64,000 nucleotides of DNA from Streptomyces sp. ISL-94 (GTDB taxonomy: Bacteria; Actinomycetota; Actinomycetes; Streptomycetales; Streptomycetaceae): contig NZ_JAGGOZ010000016.1 in NCBI RefSeq assembly GCF_018614075.1, positions 1 to 64,000 of the forward strand, given 5' to 3'. The notes beneath the pieces were generated by a model. It was not told the origin of the DNA and did not search any database. It saw only the letters and a program-made list of their open reading frames with translations. Positions 29,080 to 38,164 of the stretch are shown one piece after another. Made by a program: the position numbers and the translations under genes. Position 1 is the first letter of the stretch; every line of letters starts with the position of its first letter.

Positions 29080-30660
29080 CTACGACGGCGACGGGCTGGC
29101 CTTGAGGGCGAGCCACAGTTCCATGCGGACGTCCGCGTCGTCCAGGGAGCGGCCGAGGATCTCCTCGACCCGCTTCATCCGGTAGCGCAGGGTGTGCCGG
29201 TGCACGCCCAGGTCGGCGGCCGCCGCGTCCCACTGGCCGTGGCGGGAGAGCCACGCCTGCAGCGAGGCCACCAGGTCGCCCCGCCCGGTCGCATCGTGGT
29301 CCCGCAGGGCCCGCAGCGTACCGTCCGCGAAGGCCCGTACCGCGTCGTCGGCCAGCAGCGGCAGCACCGACCCCGCCGCCATGTCCTCGTGCTCCACCAG
29401 CGAGCGCCCCCGCCGCCGGGCCACGGCCAGCGCCTGGTCGGCCTGCTTCAGGGCCGCCGCCACCGTGCCCGGGCCCGCCGGCGCGGACAGGCCGACCACC
29501 AGCTCGTCCGGCTCCGGACCGGCGGCGTCCCGGCCGCGCCGCGCCTCGATCGCCTCCGCGTGGTCCACGCACGCCTGTACGGCCGACCCCGCGTCGGCGG
29601 CCAGCACCACGAGCCGCCCCGGCTCGGGGACGACCAGCAGCGTCTCGCCCGTACGGGCAGCCGCCGACTCCACCGCGTCGGCCAGCAGTGCCAGCCCCTC
29701 CGGCTGCGCCGTCCCCGGCAGCGCCGGCTCGGCCGCGATCAGCCGGAACGGCGCCTCCAGCAGGGCCCCGTAGAGGTCCCCGGCCACCGCCCGGGCATGG
29801 TCCGCCTCCCCCGCCAGCAGCATCCGCAGCACCGCCGCCCCCAGCCGGGACTCGGCGTCGTGCAGCGAGCGCGACCGCTCGGTGGTGAGGGTGAGGAGCG
29901 CGACCGCGGAGTGGACCGCGTACCGCTCGGCCGTGCCCAGCGGGGCCCCGGTGCCCACCGCGAGCGCGCCCCGCGGCCGCCGCCCCGTGCCCAGCGACTG
30001 GAGCTCGACCCGGTCCTCCGAGCCGCCGACCACGGCGCTCGCGGGCGCGGGCCGCTCCCGTAGCCGCTCCACATCGGGGGTGAGCCGGGCGGCCCTCCGC
30101 GCGGCCCAGTCGGGGGCGGCCGCGACGACCGCACCCGAGGTGTCGTACAGCGCGGCCCAGCCGTGCACGTGCGCCGCCAGCTTCGCCAGCAGCTCGGCGG
30201 GCCCGTCGGCGGAGAGCGCGGCGCGGGTCAGCTCCCGCTGCGCCTCGAACCCGGCGGTCACGGCCCGGTACTGGTCGGCCGCGAGGGCGGCGGAGACGGC
30301 CTTGCTGATCGCGAGGAACGGGGTCCGCCGGGGGACCTCCAGCAGCGGCATGTCCTCGGCCCGCGCCGCCTCGACCAGGGCTTCGGGGATCGCCTCGTAG
30401 TTGACGCCGATCGCGAAGCCGATCCCGACGACCCCGGCCGCCGCGAGCCGCCGTACGTAGCGGCTCATCTCCTGCGGATCCTCCGCATCCAGCTTCATCG
30501 CGGTGATCAGGAGCAGCTCCCCGCCCTCCATGTAGGGCACGGGGTCGGCGAGCTCGCTGACGTGGGCCCAGCGCACGGGGGTGTCGAGTCGGCTCTCCCC
30601 CGCCCGGACGCTGAGCTTGAGCGCCGAGTGCTGGACGAGCGAGGCGAGGGTGAGCGGCAT
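29080..30660 (-). CDS. PucR-family transcriptional regulator
   Basis: This 526-residue regulator has the standard architecture: an N-terminal PucR domain (residues 1-125, with GGELLLITAMKLDAED and RTPFLAISKAVSAAL), a central GAF/GGDEF-like region, and a C-terminal helix-turn-helix of the PucR_2 type (LGVHRHTLRYRMKRVEEILG). Such regulators sense nitrogen compounds; relatives control purine, proline or GABA catabolism. The neighbouring aldehyde dehydrogenase and gabT make GABA or polyamine catabolism the likely target. The ATG is at 30658-30660. Confidence 0.93.
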   Translation of the reverse strand: MPLTLASLVQHSALKLSVRAGESRLDTPVRWAHVSELADPVPYMEGGELLLITAMKLDAEDPQEMSRYVRRLAAAGVVGIGFAIGVNYEAIPEALVEAARAEDMPLLEVPRRTPFLAISKAVSAALAADQYRAVTAGFEAQRELTRAALSADGPAELLAKLAAHVHGWAALYDTSGAVVAAAPDWAARRAARLTPDVERLRERPAPASAVVGGSEDRVELQSLGTGRRPRGALAVGTGAPLGTAERYAVHSAVALLTLTTERSRSLHDAESRLGAAVLRMLLAGEADHARAVAGDLYGALLEAPFRLIAAEPALPGTAQPEGLALLADAVESAAARTGETLLVVPEPGRLVVLAADAGSAVQACVDHAEAIEARRGRDAAGPEPDELVVGLSAPAGPGTVAAALKQADQALAVARRRGRSLVEHEDMAAGSVLPLLADDAVRAFADGTLRALRDHDATGRGDLVASLQAWLSRHGQWDAAAADLGVHRHTLRYRMKRVEEILGRSLDDADVRMELWLALKASPSPS

Positions 30661-30834
30661 CGGTTACCAGGGGCCTTAGCGGGAGGGGGCGAGGGACGGA
30701 CGACGGGACGGGAAAGGCCGGCGCGGACTGCACCGCCAGAGAAGAGCAGCAGAGGAGCCGCCCACTCTTTTCGCCGTGTCGTATGAACGGCTCCCCTCGA
30801 TTCTGCCACCCCGTACTGGTCCGCTCAGCCCGAG

Positions 30835-32961
30835 TCAGCCCGTCGCCGCTCCCGCCAGCCGGACCAGCAGCGGAGCCGCCCGCTCCCCGCCGACCGAGGT
30901 CAGCGACAGCACCGCGTGCCCCGGCGGTACGGCGTGCGCCAGGTCCGAGGCGGACCAGCGTTCGCGCTCCACCTGGCGCACGGTGACCGCGTCCGTGGTG
31001 ACGGCCTTGCCGGTGACGAGCTTGCGGAAGGCATGGATGGCCCGGGTCAGCGGCTGGTCGGCGAAGACGGTGCGGTGGGTGACATCGCGGGTCTCCACCC
31101 ACTCGGTGCCCCAGGTCTCGGCGAACCGCTTGCCGTCCCAGGTGGTGACCCCGGAGAAGGCCATGCGGCAGCCGACCGCGCCGAGCAGCGGGGTCCGCAG
31201 CGCCTCCGGTACGTCGTCCAGGGTGCGCAGCGTGAGCAGGACCCCGGCGTTGGCGGAGCGCAGCCGCTGGATGCCCCGCACGGTCCCCGGGGTCAGCGTG
31301 TGGGAGGCGTCGTCGAAGGCGAGGAAGGCGAAGAGGGAGCGGTCGGTGCGGGCGGCCGCGGCGGCGTTGAACTGGGCGAGCAGCAGCCGCGCCAGCATGC
31401 GGGAGGCGTCCGCGTGCCCGCGCTCGGGGAGGTCGATGCGCACGCGGATCGGGTGTTCGAGGGTGCGCAGCGAGAAGGGCCTGCCCTGGCCGGTGGTGTC
31501 GAAGCCCCCGACATCGAAAAACGTGGCGAAGGCGGGGCGGTCGAGGAGGGCCACCCGGTCGGCGAGGGCGGGGCCGGGGTCGGCGGGGGCCCCGTGCTGG
31601 CGTTCCCTGGCGTCCAGCTCGCGCAGCATGGTGTGCTGGCCGGCGTCGTCCAGTGCCCGGCGCAATCCGTCGAGCACGTCCGGGACCTGGTCGAGCAGTT
31701 CGCGGAGCTCGGGCACGGCGGGGAACCGGTCGTAGGCCGTCCGGAACGGCCCGAGGAGCTGGGCGAGGGCGGTCGCGGCCCGGCGTACGTCGATCCCGGG
31801 GACATCGCCGACGAAGGCCTCGGCGAGGAGGGTGGCGGCCTCGTCGGGGTCGGTGGCGCCGCCGTACAGGTCGAGGTCGTAGACGGAGGCGGGGTCGCCG
31901 ACGCGGACCACGACGTCGTAGGCGGCGTCGGGCCCCAGCTGGGCGCCGGCCGCGCCGACGGCGACGACGGCGGCCTGGCCGGCGAGCGCCTGCAGGGCGA
32001 GGGATTCGACGACGGGCCGCACCAGCCGGCCGGTCTTTCCGCAGCCGGAGGGGCCGACGGCGAGCAGGGAGGTCCCGAGGACGTCGGGGTCGAGCGCGAG
32101 CGAGGTGCCGCGGCGGGCGTACGGGTTGCGCGGGCCGTCCTCGACGGTGCCGAGCAGCACCTGACGGGCGAGCAGATCGTGCCGGGCGGCGCGCACGGGC
32201 AGGTCCCGCGCCCCGGACGGATGTACGCAGGCCCCGGCGCCCTTGTCCCGCACGGCCTCGGCGAAGGCCCGCAGCCGGGAGGGGTCCACCCGCACCGACT
32301 CCCAGGCCCGCCGGATCCGCGCGTAGTCCACGTCGTTCATCCGCCCGGCACCGGCCTCCTTCTCCAGCCGTTCGGCCGCCTCCACCAGCCCGGCCCCGCG
32401 CACCTGCGGCCACCGCACGGCGTCCTCGGGGCCGCCCTGCTCGGGCCGGGCGGCCGGGACCACGGCCTGTACGGCCCGTGCGGCGCGGCTGCCGACGATC
32501 CGGCGGGCCAGCTCGGACCAGCGGCCGAGGCGCCCGAAGCCGACGGCGAGGGTGAGGGCCACCACGCCGTACCAGACGTACGCGGCGACGACGGAGGGGA
32601 GCGTCCCGGCCCAGGAGTCGGGCGTGAACATGTAGAGCGGCCAGAGCCAGAAGCCGCCGAGGTAGCCGTTCCACAGCAGGGACCACAGCAACAGCCCGGC
32701 CAGCAGCGCGATCAGGGCCCCGCTGATCAGCTGGCGGATCGGGGTCACCTCGGGCTCTTCGGCGGCCCGCGGCACGTGCCCGTACGACCAGACGCCCGGC
32801 CCGTCCGAGGTGCGCGGGACGCGCAGCCAGTCCTCGAGCGTGGGCCCCGCCACCGGCGCGTGGGCCGGCTTCGGCGGGAGGCCCGGAGGGGGTGGCGAGG
32901 CCGGCCGGGGGATCTGCCCGGTCCGGGGCGGGCGCGTCTCGTGCGTGCCGTCGGTGTCCAT
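30835..32961 (-). CDS. Membrane-anchored VirD4/TraG-like P-loop ATPase
   Basis: This 708-residue protein has a Pro-rich N-terminus and two membrane helices (about residues 80-105 and 125-150), then a cytoplasmic ATPase domain. Walker A is GPSGCGKT, and FLAFDDASH is the probable Walker B with an Asp where Glu is usual. The layout resembles conjugative coupling proteins and related chromosomal actinobacterial ATPases of unknown role. No relaxase, integrase or secretion genes are nearby, so it is not part of a visible conjugative element. ATG 32959-32961 is chosen; the frame runs 35 codons further without conserved content. Confidence 0.8.
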   Translation of the reverse strand: MDTDGTHETRPPRTGQIPRPASPPPPGLPPKPAHAPVAGPTLEDWLRVPRTSDGPGVWSYGHVPRAAEEPEVTPIRQLISGALIALLAGLLLWSLLWNGYLGGFWLWPLYMFTPDSWAGTLPSVVAAYVWYGVVALTLAVGFGRLGRWSELARRIVGSRAARAVQAVVPAARPEQGGPEDAVRWPQVRGAGLVEAAERLEKEAGAGRMNDVDYARIRRAWESVRVDPSRLRAFAEAVRDKGAGACVHPSGARDLPVRAARHDLLARQVLLGTVEDGPRNPYARRGTSLALDPDVLGTSLLAVGPSGCGKTGRLVRPVVESLALQALAGQAAVVAVGAAGAQLGPDAAYDVVVRVGDPASVYDLDLYGGATDPDEAATLLAEAFVGDVPGIDVRRAATALAQLLGPFRTAYDRFPAVPELRELLDQVPDVLDGLRRALDDAGQHTMLRELDARERQHGAPADPGPALADRVALLDRPAFATFFDVGGFDTTGQGRPFSLRTLEHPIRVRIDLPERGHADASRMLARLLLAQFNAAAAARTDRSLFAFLAFDDASHTLTPGTVRGIQRLRSANAGVLLTLRTLDDVPEALRTPLLGAVGCRMAFSGVTTWDGKRFAETWGTEWVETRDVTHRTVFADQPLTRAIHAFRKLVTGKAVTTDAVTVRQVERERWSASDLAHAVPPGHAVLSLTSVGGERAAPLLVRLAGAATG

Positions 32962-33211
32962 GAAACCCCTGCCCCCTGCCCTTTCCTGCGCTGCGCCGCT
33001 CAATGTAGTTGCCCGACGGCGGCCGTGGGCCCGTAGCGGTGCACCGTTTCGCCGTGCCGTCCGCACGACCCGCCCGCGCCCTTCCTATGGCCGTCACGGA
33101 CAAGGACACGCGGGCACCACTCCCGAACGGAGCATGCAGTACCCCCGCTCCCGGGCCTAGCCTGCGGACAAAGACACAAGTGCGTCCGAAAACACCCCCC
33201 AGGAGCCCTCC

Positions 33212-34558
33212 ATGACCGCTGTTCCGCAGGAGCGCCGCATCGTCACCGCGATCCCCGGCCCCAAGTCGCAGGAGCTGCAGGCGCGCCGCCTCGAGACGGT
33301 GGCCGGCGGCGTGGGCTCCGTGCTCCCCGTCTTCACGGCCCGCGCGGGCGGCGGCATCATCGAGGACGTCGACGGGAACCGCCTGATCGACTTCGGCTCC
33401 GGCATCGCCGTGACCTCCGTCGGCGCCTCCGCCGAGGCCGTCGTGCGCCGCGCCTCCGCGCAGCTCGCCGACTTCACCCACACCTGTTTCATGGTCACCC
33501 CGTACGAGGGCTACGTCGAGGTCTGCGAGGCCCTCGCCGAGCTGACGCCGGGCAACCACGCCAAGAAGTCGGCCCTGTTCAACTCCGGCGCCGAGGCCGT
33601 CGAGAACGCCGTCAAGATCGCCCGTGCGTACACCAAGCGCCAGGCCGTCGTCGTCTTCGACCACGGCTACCACGGCCGTACGAACCTCACGATGGCGCTG
33701 ACCTCGAAGAACATGCCGTACAAGCAGGGCTTCGGCCCGTTCGCCCCCGAGGTCTACCGCGTCCCGGTCGCCTACGGCTACCGCTGGCCCACCGGCGCCG
33801 AGAACTGCGGCCCCGAGGCCGCCGCCCAGGCGATCGACAACATCACCAAGCAGATCGGCGCCGAGAACGTCGCCGCGATCATCATCGAGCCGGTCCTCGG
33901 CGAGGGCGGCTTCATCGAGCCGGCCAAGGGCTTCCTCCCGGCGATCGTGAAGTTCGCCAACGACAACGGCATCGTCTTCGTCGCCGACGAGATCCAGTCC
34001 GGCTTCTGCCGCACCGGCCAGTGGTTCGCGTGCGAGGACGAGGGCATCGTCCCCGACCTGATCACCACCGCCAAGGGCATCGCGGGCGGTCTGCCGCTCG
34101 CCGCCGTGACCGGCCGCGCCGAGATCATGGACTCCGCCCACGCGGGCGGCCTGGGCGGCACCTACGGCGGCAACCCGGTGGCGTGCGCCGGTGCGCTCGG
34201 TTCCATCGAGACCATGAAGGAGCTCGACCTCAACGCCAAGGCGAAGAAGATCGAGTCCCTCATGAAGGCCCGCCTCTCCGCGATGCAGGAGAAGTACGAG
34301 ATCATCGGCGACATCCGCGGCCGCGGCGCCATGATCGCGATCGAGCTCGTCAAGGACCCGGTCTCCAAGACCCCGTTCCCGGAGGCGGCCGGCGCGCTGG
34401 CCAAGGCCTGCCACGCCGAGGGCCTGCTCGTCCTCACCTGCGGCACGTACGGCAACGTGCTCCGCTTCCTCCCGCCGATCGTCATCGGCGAGGACCTGCT
34501 GAACGAGGGCCTGGACCTCATCGAGGCCGCCTTCGCGGCCATCGGCACGGAGATCTGA
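33212..34558 (+). CDS. gabT: 4-aminobutyrate aminotransferase
   Basis: This 448-residue class III PLP aminotransferase converts GABA and 2-oxoglutarate to succinate semialdehyde and glutamate. The cofactor Lys288 lies in TTAKGIAGGLP, with FVADEIQSGFCRTG upstream of it and the substrate-side DHGYHGRTNLTMALT. Length and sequence are those of actinobacterial GabT. An AGGAG sequence precedes the ATG at 33212. It diverges from the ATPase gene across 250 bp and ends in a long hairpin. The PucR gene and an aldehyde dehydrogenase lie a few kb away. Confidence 0.95.
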   Translation: MTAVPQERRIVTAIPGPKSQELQARRLETVAGGVGSVLPVFTARAGGGIIEDVDGNRLIDFGSGIAVTSVGASAEAVVRRASAQLADFTHTCFMVTPYEGYVEVCEALAELTPGNHAKKSALFNSGAEAVENAVKIARAYTKRQAVVVFDHGYHGRTNLTMALTSKNMPYKQGFGPFAPEVYRVPVAYGYRWPTGAENCGPEAAAQAIDNITKQIGAENVAAIIIEPVLGEGGFIEPAKGFLPAIVKFANDNGIVFVADEIQSGFCRTGQWFACEDEGIVPDLITTAKGIAGGLPLAAVTGRAEIMDSAHAGGLGGTYGGNPVACAGALGSIETMKELDLNAKAKKIESLMKARLSAMQEKYEIIGDIRGRGAMIAIELVKDPVSKTPFPEAAGALAKACHAEGLLVLTCGTYGNVLRFLPPIVIGEDLLNEGLDLIEAAFAAIGTEI

Positions 34559-34585
34559 TCGACGTCTAGAACGCCCGATCGCAGT

Positions 34586-34620
34586 GCGCCCGACCGGTAC
34601 CGCCGGTAACGGTCGGGCGC
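34586..34620 (+). terminator. gabT terminator
   Basis: GCGCCCGACCG at 34586-34596 pairs with CGGTCGGGCGC at 34610-34620, and the stem extends four more pairs past one mismatch to a 3-base loop. It starts 28 bp after the gabT stop. Confidence 0.85.
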
Positions 34621-34701
34621 TGTGAAGAAGGTGTGGGGGGCCGATGGCGGGAGCGCGTTCCCGCTGTCGGTCCCCTTTTCTCTGCCGTACGGTTTCTGCA
34701 G

Positions 34702-35490
34702 ATGAGTGAGACACCCCGCTCCCGGGAAATCGGGGGCGACACCAGTACCGGGCTTCCCCAGCGCCGTATTGGGCATGCGTTCGCGCACACTCCTCACCGA
34801 TCGGACGGCCGTCCGCCCCAAACCCCCCGGGGCGTGCGGCAACCCGATCCGGGCGGCCGTCCCGGAACCATCCCCCCTGTTCCGGGACGGCCGGCCATCA
34901 TCCGGCCCGCCGTCTGCCTGGCCGCCTTGTCTCTGACGGCCTTCGCCCTGATCACCTGGCAGGTCCTGGTCGCGGGCCCCCTGCTGTCCCCCGACGAGCG
35001 CCTCAGCCGCGCCGTCGTCCGCTCCGTCCCGGACGCCGTCACCGAGCGCCTGTCGGACCTCGGCAACATCCCGGTCGCGCTCCCCGTCCTGGTCCTCGCG
35101 ATCGCGTACGCCGCCTGGCGCGGCCACCGCCCCGGCGCGGCGGCCGCGGCCCTGGCCATGGCCCTGGTGCCGGCCCTGATCGTCCCGCTCAAGGAGTGGA
35201 CCGCCCGCCCGGGCCCCCTGGAGCCCTGGGCCGCCGGCTACTACCCCTCGGGCCACACCGCCACCTCGGCCGTCGCCTACATCGCCGCGGCCCTGCTGAT
35301 CCGCCCGTACACCCGCCGCGGCTGGCCGACAGCCGCCGCCCTCCTGCTGACGGCCGCCACGGCCGCCGGCCTGATCGTCCGCGGCTGGCACTGGCCGCTC
35401 GACGTCCTGGCCAGCCTGCTGCTCTGCACGCCCCTGCTGCTGGCCGTCCGATGGGCCGTACGGCGCCGCAGTGTCAGGCCCTCCGGCTAG
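34702..35490 (+). CDS. PAP2-family membrane phosphatase
   Basis: This protein of about 262 residues carries the three acid-phosphatase motifs: KEWTARPGP (K-x6-RP type), PSGHT, and RGWHWPLDVLAS with the catalytic His and Asp. Six membrane helices flank and contain them, beginning near residue 80. The first 75 residues are Pro/Arg-rich and probably cytoplasmic. Members dephosphorylate lipid phosphates such as undecaprenyl diphosphate or phosphatidate. ATG 34702 is one choice among several; the ribosome-binding site is weak, and a later start is possible. Its stop overlaps that of the convergent chitinase pseudogene (CTAG). Confidence 0.82.
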   Translation: MSETPRSREIGGDTSTGLPQRRIGHAFAHTPHRSDGRPPQTPRGVRQPDPGGRPGTIPPVPGRPAIIRPAVCLAALSLTAFALITWQVLVAGPLLSPDERLSRAVVRSVPDAVTERLSDLGNIPVALPVLVLAIAYAAWRGHRPGAAAAALAMALVPALIVPLKEWTARPGPLEPWAAGYYPSGHTATSAVAYIAAALLIRPYTRRGWPTAAALLLTAATAAGLIVRGWHWPLDVLASLLLCTPLLLAVRWAVRRRSVRPSG

Positions 35491-36710
35491 CCGCCGAAGT
35501 ACGCGTCGAAGTTCCGGCTGAACTCCCAGCCCCCGAAGCGGTCCCAGTTGACCGACCAGGTCATCAGGCCGCGCAGGGCGGGCCAGGTGCCGTGCGTCTG
35601 GTACGTGCCGCAGTTCGTCTTCTTCGTCAGGCAGTCCAGGGCCTTGTTCACCTCGGCGGGCGGGGTGTGGCCGTTGCCCGCGTTCGCCGTGGCGGGCAGG
35701 CCGATGGCGACCTGGTCCGGGCGCAGCGCCGGGAAGACGCGGGCGGTGTTGCCCGCGACCGGGAAGCCGGTGAGCCGGTGAGCAGCATGTCGGTCATGGC
35801 GATGGGGAAGTCCGCGCCGCCCATGGAGTGGTACTGGTTGTCCAGGCCCATGATGGAGCCCGGGTTGTAGTCCTGGACGTGGAGCAGGGTGAGGTCGTCG
35901 CGCAGGGCGTGGATGACCGGGAGGTAGGCGCCGGCGCGCGGGTCCTGGCCGCCCCAGGGGCCGGAGCCGTAGTCCTGGTAGCCGAGCTGGAGGAAGAAGG
36001 TCTCGGGGGCCATGGTCAGGACGAAGTCCGGGCCGTACTTGGCCTTGAGGGTCTTCACGGCGGAGATCAGGTTGACGATCACCGGGGTGGTGGGGGCGCG
36101 GAAGTCGGTGTCGCCGGCGGCCAGGGAGAGGGAGTGGCCCTCGAAGTCGATGTCCAGGCCGTTGAGCCCGTATGCGTCGATGATCGCGCTGACGGAGGAG
36201 ACGAAGGCGTCGCGGGCGGCGGTGGTCCCGAGCTGGACCTGGCCGTTCTGGCCGCCGATCGAGATCAGGACCTTCTTGCCGGCGGCCTGCCTGGTCTTGA
36301 TGGCCGCCTTGAACCCGCCGGGGTTTCGGCGTTCGGGCACTCCGCGACCGGGCAGAGCCGGAAGCGTATGTCGCCGGAGGTCACCGAAGTCGGCTCGCCG
36401 AAGGCGAGGTTGACGACGTCCCAGGAGGCGGGCACGTCGGCCATCCGGACGTAGCCGGAGCCGTTGGCGAAGCTCGCGTGCAGGTAGCCGACCAGCGCGT
36501 GCGCCGGGAGGCCGCCACCGCCGCCACCGCCGCCGCTCGTCGTGGTCCCGGAGACGGGGGCGCTCTTGTGGGACTCGCCCGCCGCGTTCACCGCGCTGAC
36601 CTGGAAGGTGTACGTCGTGGACGCGGTGACCCCGGTGACCGTCGCCGAGGTTCCGGCCGCGCGCCCGCACACGGTGACCGGCAGTGTGCGCCGGGCGCGT
36701 GCAGGTCAGC
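35487..36710 (-). pseudogene. GH18 chitinase, truncated and frameshifted
   Basis: Three frames are needed to read this family-18 glycoside hydrolase. The first (36710 to about 36325) gives the end of a fibronectin-III domain (TYTFQVSAVNAAGES), a Gly linker and the start of the catalytic barrel (ALVGYLHASFANGSGY). The second (to about 35780) has VLISIGGQNG and the active-site strand GLDIDFEG with the catalytic Glu. The third ends in TWSVNWDRFGGWEF. The first break is a missing base near 36325. The second is an 8-bp tandem duplication, AGCCGGTG at 35765-35772 and 35773-35780. Signal peptide and any chitin-binding domain are absent; the remnant begins right at the end of the oxidase gene. Confidence 0.9.
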
Positions 36711-38124
36711 TGTCGAAGCCGAGCCCGAAGCGGTCCAGCGTCTTCAGCCACAGGTTCCGGTGGCCGCCGCGCGCGTCGGCGCGGGCCAGCGACCACTTGG
36801 TGAGCGCGATCCCGGTCCACGCGAAGGGCTCGGGCGGGAACGGCATCGGCTTCGAGCGCACCATCTCCAGGCGTGTGCGCTCGGTGGGGACGCCGTCCAG
36901 CAGGTCCAGCATCACGTCCGCGCCGAAGCGCGTGGCGCCCACGCCGAGCCCGGTGTAGCCGGCCGCGTAGGCGGCCCTCCCCGAGTACGCGGTGCCGAAG
37001 AAGGCGGAGAAGCGCGAGCAGGTGTCGATCGCACCGCCCCAGGCGTGGCTGAACTTCAGGCCCTCCAGCTGCGGGAAGCAGGTGAAGAAGTGCTCGGCGA
37101 GCTTGAGGTAGGTCTCGGGGCGGTGGTCGTACTCGGAGTCGAGCTTCCCCCGGTAGGGGTAGATGGCGTCGTAGCCGCCCCACAGGATCCGGTTGTCCCG
37201 GGTGATCCGGAAGTAGTGGAACTGGTTGGCGCTGTCGCCCAGCCCCTGCCGGTTCTTCCAGCCGATGGCCGCCAGCTGCTCCTCGGTCAGCGGCTCGGTC
37301 ATCAGCGCGTAGTCGTAGACCGGGACGGTGAAGGGGCGGATCCGCCGGACCAGTGACGGGAAGATGTTCGTGGCCAGGGCGACCCGGCGCGCGAGGATCG
37401 TGCCGTACGGGGTCTGCACGGTCATCCCGGGCCCGACCGAGGCCATCTTCAGGCCGCGGGTGTTCTCGTAGATCCGCACCCCGAGGTCCAGGCAGGCCCG
37501 CTTGAGCCCCCAGGCCAGCTTCGCCGGGTGGAGCATGGCCACCCCGTCGCGGTCCCACATGCCGGCGAGGAAGGTGGGCGAGTTCACCTCGGCGCGCACC
37601 GCGTCGCCGTCGAGGAACTCGGCGCCGCCGGCCAGGCCGAGGCGCTCGGCCTCCTGATGGAGTTCCCTCAGCTCCTCCACCTGGTGCGGTTCGGTGGCCA
37701 CGTCGATCTCGCCGGTGCGCTCGAAGTCGCAGTCGATGCCGTAGCGGGCGACCGCCTCCTCGATGGCGTCGAGGTTGCGCGCGCCCAGCTCCTCCAGCTT
37801 CGCGAGCTCACCGGGCCAGCGGGCCAGGCCGTTGGCGAGGCCGTGGGTGAGGGAGGCCGCGCAGAATCCGCCGTTGCGGCCGGAGGCGGCCCAGCCCGCC
37901 TCCTTGCTCTCGATCAGGACGACGTCCCGCTCGGGGTCCCGCTCCTTGGCGAGGAGCGCGGTCCACAGCCCGCTGTAGCCGCCGCCGATGACCAGCAGGT
38001 CGCAGCGCTCGTCGGAGGTGAGCGCCGGCTGGGGGGCGGGCTTGCCGGGGTCGTCCAGCCAGTACGAGACCGGCTTCGCTTCGGAAAGGGATTTCGCAAC
38101 ACCACGCATGGCGACTGGGGCCAT
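36706..38124 (-). CDS. FAD-dependent amine oxidoreductase (DAO family, PuuB-like)
   Basis: This 472-residue D-amino-acid-oxidase-fold flavoprotein has the dinucleotide-binding motif VIGGGYSGLWTALLAKE near residue 45, followed by WAASGRNGGFC, a combination typical of gamma-glutamylputrescine oxidases. It lies directly downstream of a polyamine ABC transporter, which supports oxidation of (glutamyl)putrescine or a related amine. ATG 38122-38124 is preferred: GGGAG lies 9 bases upstream, whereas the upstream TTG overlaps that sequence. Probable last gene of the transporter operon. Confidence 0.88.
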   Translation of the reverse strand: MAPVAMRGVAKSLSEAKPVSYWLDDPGKPAPQPALTSDERCDLLVIGGGYSGLWTALLAKERDPERDVVLIESKEAGWAASGRNGGFCAASLTHGLANGLARWPGELAKLEELGARNLDAIEEAVARYGIDCDFERTGEIDVATEPHQVEELRELHQEAERLGLAGGAEFLDGDAVRAEVNSPTFLAGMWDRDGVAMLHPAKLAWGLKRACLDLGVRIYENTRGLKMASVGPGMTVQTPYGTILARRVALATNIFPSLVRRIRPFTVPVYDYALMTEPLTEEQLAAIGWKNRQGLGDSANQFHYFRITRDNRILWGGYDAIYPYRGKLDSEYDHRPETYLKLAEHFFTCFPQLEGLKFSHAWGGAIDTCSRFSAFFGTAYSGRAAYAAGYTGLGVGATRFGADVMLDLLDGVPTERTRLEMVRSKPMPFPPEPFAWTGIALTKWSLARADARGGHRNLWLKTLDRFGLGFDS

Positions 38125-38164
38125 GGCTTCCAACTCCCTACGGAACTGACGACGTGCTCTTGAA

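Noticed and set aside
30835-32961. Part of an integrative conjugative element
   Set aside because: No integrase, relaxase, replication or attachment site is visible within the surrounding 10 kb, and the flanks are core genes.
29066-34714. 1882-codon open frame on the minus strand
   Set aside because: It crosses the PucR, ATPase and gabT genes in a non-coding frame; no domain can be read in it.
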